From: Novosphingobium sediminis | Lineage (GTDB): Bacteria; Pseudomonadota; Alphaproteobacteria; Sphingomonadales; Sphingomonadaceae | Assembly: GCF_007991615.1 (NCBI RefSeq) | Contig: NZ_BJYR01000021.1 | Span: forward strand, 62,001-126,000 | Direction: 5' to 3' | Length of the DNA stretch: 64,000 nt | Shown: one piece after another, positions 61,490 through 64,000 of the stretch | Position numbering within the stretch: the stretch's first letter is position 1 | Layout: every line of letters begins with the position of its first letter | Position numbers and translations under genes: made by a program | Notes under the pieces: generated by a model | The model's database searches: none | What the model was told of the DNA's origin: nothing | What the model saw: only the letters and a program-made list of their open reading frames with translations

Positions 61490-62005
61490 ATGCGGGCGCC
61501 GCTGGTCGTCACGGCGATGCTGCCGGCCGCACTTCAGGGAAGGGCAGAAGGCCTCCGCCGCGCGCACTATCCGCCGGAGCGCAACCAGGTGCCCGCCCAC
61601 GTCACCCTTCTGCGCGCACTGCCACCTTCGCTGGAGGCAGAAGCAAGGGCCCTGCTCGCCGCCCTCGCTGCAGAAATGCCGCCTGTGCCTGCTACGCTTA
61701 CCAGCGTGATGGACCTTGGCACCGGCACGGCTCTCGCCATCGATAGCCCCGCCATGCTCGACCTGCGCGCGATGATTGCTGAACATTTTCACGGCATGTT
61801 GACCCTGCAGGATCAGGGCGAACCGCGCCTCCACGTGACCGTGCAGAACAAGGTCCTGCGCGCCGAGGCAAAGACGCTGCAGGCCACGCTCGCCGCCACG
61901 TTCCATACCGAACGCTTCGTCTTCGCTGGCCTCGCCCTTCACCGCTGGCTCGGCGGCCCATGGGAGAATGCGGGCCATTGGTCCTTCCGCGGCCGGGTGC
62001 GCTGA
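61490..62005 (+). CDS. 2'-5' RNA ligase-family (2H phosphoesterase) protein
   Basis: A 171-residue protein with the two HxT motifs of 2H phosphoesterases: PAHVTLLRAL (His37/Thr39) and RLHVTVQNKV (His115/Thr117). The family includes ThpR-type RNA ligases and cyclic phosphodiesterases, so the substrate is uncertain. Nine bases after mltG and probably in the same operon. Confidence 0.9.
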   Translation: MRAPLVVTAMLPAALQGRAEGLRRAHYPPERNQVPAHVTLLRALPPSLEAEARALLAALAAEMPPVPATLTSVMDLGTGTALAIDSPAMLDLRAMIAEHFHGMLTLQDQGEPRLHVTVQNKVLRAEAKTLQATLAATFHTERFVFAGLALHRWLGGPWENAGHWSFRGRVR

Positions 62006-62035
62006 AAAGACGCGCGCCAAGGCCTATTTCCCCGG

Positions 62036-62064
62036 TTGACCCCGCGCCAAGCCCCGCCTAATAG
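62036..62064 (+). promoter_or_regulatory. Promoter of tRNA-Met
   Basis: TTGACC (62036-62041), a 17-base spacer and TAATAG (62059-62064) form a good sigma-70-type promoter. The tRNA begins 52 bases after the -10 box. Confidence 0.7.
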
Positions 62065-62116
62065 GCGCCCTCGCGCAGCGCCGCCAGCCCGCCTGGCCCT
62101 GCGGAAATCCCTTCGG

Positions 62117-62193
62117 GGCGGAGTAGCTCAGCCGGTTAGAGCAGCGGAATCATAATCCGCGTGTCGGGGGTTCGAGTCCCTCCTCCGCTACCA
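62117..62193 (+). tRNA. tRNA-Met (elongator, anticodon CAT)
   Basis: Seventy-seven bases: acceptor GGCGGAG pairs with CTCCGCT (G1-U72 wobble), anticodon stem GCGGA/TCCGC around ATCATAA (anticodon CAT), T-arm TTCGAGT, encoded CCA. The lack of three G-C pairs before the anticodon excludes the initiator. A CAT anticodon could also belong to tRNA-Ile2, but the stem sequences match alphaproteobacterial elongator Met. Its 3' end borders conjugative-element DNA. Confidence 0.93.
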
Positions 62194-62196
62194 TTC

Positions 62197-62239
62197 AAGT
62201 CATTTATCGCTTTGTTTTCAAAGGATAAAATGACTTTTT
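62197..62239 (+). terminator. Rho-independent terminator after tRNA-Met
   Basis: A long stem, AAGTCATTTATC...CTTTG / CAAAG...GATAAAATGACTT with one bulged A, closes on TTTT and is followed by TTT. It starts four bases after the tRNA CCA. Confidence 0.88.
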
Positions 62240-62293
62240 CGGAAAATCGAAACCACATTCGTTCCCACATTTTGTGCGGGTCGGAATGGGCTG

Positions 62294-63118
62294 TTATGCC
62301 CCTCTCTGGGATCGTGTCGCGGCCCCCGCTGGCGTTGCTGCTGTCTCCCCTTCTCGATTGCTTGGACGAATCTTGACGGTGCATCGGACTGCCTGCTTCA
62401 AGGTTGCAGCGGTCTTCCGGCAAGCGTCAATGGCATCGCGGTTGTCGCGCTGGATTTCGGCAGCTTGCACAAGTGCATTCCATGCCTCCGGGCTGTCGCT
62501 TTGCATCATCCGTGCGCCTGCGTCCCAGCGAGAGGATGCGCCCACTATCCGCGCTGCCATGCGTTCGGGCAAGTGCCAGCTTTCCGGCATGACACGGGCA
62601 ATGGTGCCAGGAAGAAAGGACCAAAGCAGTATGCCTGCCAGCAAGGCTCCGCCCGCTACTTGGTAGAGCTGCTGCCGCTGCTCGGCAGCGGTGCGCGCAT
62701 TGGAGATGACGCTCCGCATTTCCTCGGCGGCGTGGTTCAAGTCACTCCGGGCCTGGCTTATCGTGTCCTGATCGCTGCGCCGCGCGGCTTCGGCTGCGGC
62801 AGCGATCCGATTGCCAATGCTGTCAGGGGTCATCTGCAATGCCGGATGGCGCGCAATGCCCTTCAGGCTCTCGCTGATCGCGCCTATCCGCTTGGCCATG
62901 TCGGTGAGGGTCGGGCCATAGTCGGGAATGACAATGTCCGCGCGCTCGGCGGCAAGGTGCTGAACCGCACGGCGCATCAAGGCCAGTTCGCCTTCCAGGC
63001 GGGCGAAAGCCTCGGCGGCGGGATCGCCATCGGTATCCAGGATGGCCGGGTCGGGTTCCGGCTCCGGCTCCGGCTCTAGGTCGAGCGGCAGTTCTACGTC
63101 ATCGGTATCGGTATCCAT
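62294..63118 (-). CDS. DUF6118-family protein of conjugative elements
   Basis: A 274-residue protein starting MDTDTDDVELPLDLEPEPEP, an acidic Pro/Glu run. A coiled-coil-rich middle (AAAEAARRSDQDTISQARSD) precedes one membrane helix (about residues 160-180, VAGGALLAGILLWSFLPG). The C-terminal part has a conserved MPESWHLPERMAARIVGASS. Typical neighbour of TraA relaxase genes in sphingomonad plasmids. Function unknown. Ten bases downstream of traA. Confidence 0.78.
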   Translation of the reverse strand: MDTDTDDVELPLDLEPEPEPEPDPAILDTDGDPAAEAFARLEGELALMRRAVQHLAAERADIVIPDYGPTLTDMAKRIGAISESLKGIARHPALQMTPDSIGNRIAAAAEAARRSDQDTISQARSDLNHAAEEMRSVISNARTAAEQRQQLYQVAGGALLAGILLWSFLPGTIARVMPESWHLPERMAARIVGASSRWDAGARMMQSDSPEAWNALVQAAEIQRDNRDAIDACRKTAATLKQAVRCTVKIRPSNREGETAATPAGAATRSQRGA

Positions 63119-63128
63119 CGCATTTCTC

Positions 63129-64000
63129 CTACAGGCCCATGCCGATTGAGCGGCTCCGCTCCATCGTGATGGAGGCGGCAAGGTCGCGGGCCAGATCGCG
63201 ACCGAGTTCTGTCTTGATGCCCAGCTCGCGGGTGCGACCGCGCAACAGGGATTCGACCTGCGCATCGCGCTCCAGGCTCTTCGCCATGTCCGTCATGCGA
63301 TTGGTGAGCCTCTGCGCGCCCTTGCTGTCGCCATCGCGCTGCATGGCCTGTCGTGCCTGCCCGAGCCGTTGCCAGTCGCTGACAAAGCGGTCGGCGCGCT
63401 GCGCAGGATCGACGCGGATTTCGGCTTCAAGCTGCATGGCTCGGATTGCACCCTGGCTGCGACCATCGGCGGCCTCACGGGCGAGCGAGGGCTGGCGCTG
63501 CAAGGCGCTGGCGAGGTCGGCAGCGCCATTGGGCTGGATTGCGTCGAGCGCCTTTCCGGCCTTCTCCAGTGCGTCGCGCTGGTGTGGTAGGACCGGCAAT
63601 CCCTGTTCGCGCATCTGCCCAAGGTCGGCGGCGGCGCGGGCATAGCGTTCGACGGCGCGGCGCTGATCGGACAGGCCATGCTGTTCGGTCGGCAGCACTT
63701 CGAGCCGGTTGGCCTGCGGACGGAATCCGGCGAAGATCGACTTTGCTCGTTCCGGCAACTGCCGTGCAATCTCGACAATGCGTTCGCGGAAGGTGATGCC
63801 GCGCCGTTCGGCAAACTGCTGCTCGGGCTTGTAATCGCTTGCCATGTCCTTGCCGCGCTCGCGGCTCAGAGTGCGGATCAGTTTCGACTGATCGGCGAAG
63901 TCGTCGCGCCCATAGTGCAGGGCAAGACCGTCACGGTGGCGAGACATCGCGACATAAGCACCGTGACTGTCCATCCCCGGCGTCGCCAGCACATGCGCCC
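63129..64000 (-). CDS. traA: Conjugative relaxase TraA, C-terminal part (runs off the right edge)
   Basis: The reading frame is open to the window edge (it reads AHVLATPGMDSHGAYVAMSRHRDG), so the gene starts beyond 64000. The visible 290 residues begin with the tail of the helicase domain (VAMSRHRDGLALHYGRDDF) and continue into the long alpha-helical C-terminus (RAVERYARAAADLGQMREQG; QRLTNRMTDMAKSLERDAQV) of Ti-type TraA. TraA nicks at oriT and unwinds the strand for conjugation. Upstream gene content lies outside the window. Confidence 0.85.
   Translation of the reverse strand, partial: AHVLATPGMDSHGAYVAMSRHRDGLALHYGRDDFADQSKLIRTLSRERGKDMASDYKPEQQFAERRGITFRERIVEIARQLPERAKSIFAGFRPQANRLEVLPTEQHGLSDQRRAVERYARAAADLGQMREQGLPVLPHQRDALEKAGKALDAIQPNGAADLASALQRQPSLAREAADGRSQGAIRAMQLEAEIRVDPAQRADRFVSDWQRLGQARQAMQRDGDSKGAQRLTNRMTDMAKSLERDAQVESLLRGRTRELGIKTELGRDLARDLAASITMERSRSIGMGL

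Larger units (their letters stand above)
62194..64000. mobile_element. Left end of a conjugative element next to tRNA-Met (partial)
   Basis: Directly after the CCA end of tRNA-Met the sequence changes to genes of conjugative plasmids or ICEs (DUF6118 family and TraA relaxase), both leftward. A tRNA 3' end is a common integration target. No integrase and no second copy of the tRNA end lie in the window, so the far boundary and mobility are unproven. Confidence 0.5.

Overview
The window looks like chromosomal DNA of an alphaproteobacterium of the Sphingomonadaceae, probably Novosphingobium-like. The grounds are high GC, dense gene packing with many ATGA/GTGA start-stop overlaps, alphaproteobacterial family markers (FYDLN-acid zinc-ribbon protein, CcmC-I cytochrome c maturation, class II-like EPSP synthase, TIGR02300) and a typical sphingomonad mix of secreted peptidases. 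The genus is an inference. No rRNA or CRISPR array was seen. Three tRNA genes are present: His-GTG, Ala-GGC and Met-CAT.

Layout: 0-5.4 kb holds the end of an outer-membrane protein, tRNA-His and a ccmCDEFGHI operon. 5.6-13.7 kb holds kup, then a minus-strand block (PuuD-like membrane protein, yciB, ftsY, mtaB, dapF, a GGDEF-EAL protein). 13.9-21.9 kb is the SRP/ribosome cluster ffh-rpsP-rimM-trmD-rplS. It is split between rimM and trmD by about 4 kb carrying a Cys-rich mini-protein, a LysR regulator, a glycine-rich-domain-like protein, a TIGR04222-type membrane protein with a Gly/Cys-only tail, and a serine hydrolase. 22-35.4 kb is degradative and metabolic: S9 peptidase, asd, TauE/SafE, alpha/beta hydrolase, M2 peptidase, DUF5694-like protein, a molybdoenzyme with its cytochrome b561, amn, and an Ntn acylase. 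35.6-39.8 kb is one large RTX protein with an unusual threefold module. 39.9-44.8 kb holds rplI-rpsR-rpsF, PilZ, a class III cyclase, a MarR-GNAT fusion with a striking operator, and cmk. 44.8-54.2 kb holds aroA, FYDLN protein, tRNA-Ala, a four-gene envelope/stress string ending in Hsp70 and a GreA-like factor, a 2OG oxygenase, an EVE protein, an LplT-like transporter and pgsA. 54.2-62 kb holds an SMR pump, oxyR, rnd, aspS, acpP-fabF-mltG and a 2'-5' RNA ligase. From tRNA-Met (62.1 kb) to the right edge the DNA changes to conjugative-element genes (DUF6118 family, relaxase TraA C-terminus), which suggests an element integrated at the tRNA.

Most genes are housekeeping. The best candidates for something undescribed are the RTX protein with three copies of a roughly 160-residue module, the HxH/Gly-Cys-tail pair inserted into the rimM-trmD operon, and the double-palindrome operator of the MarR-acetyltransferase. 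All functions are assigned by reading motifs; no database search was possible.
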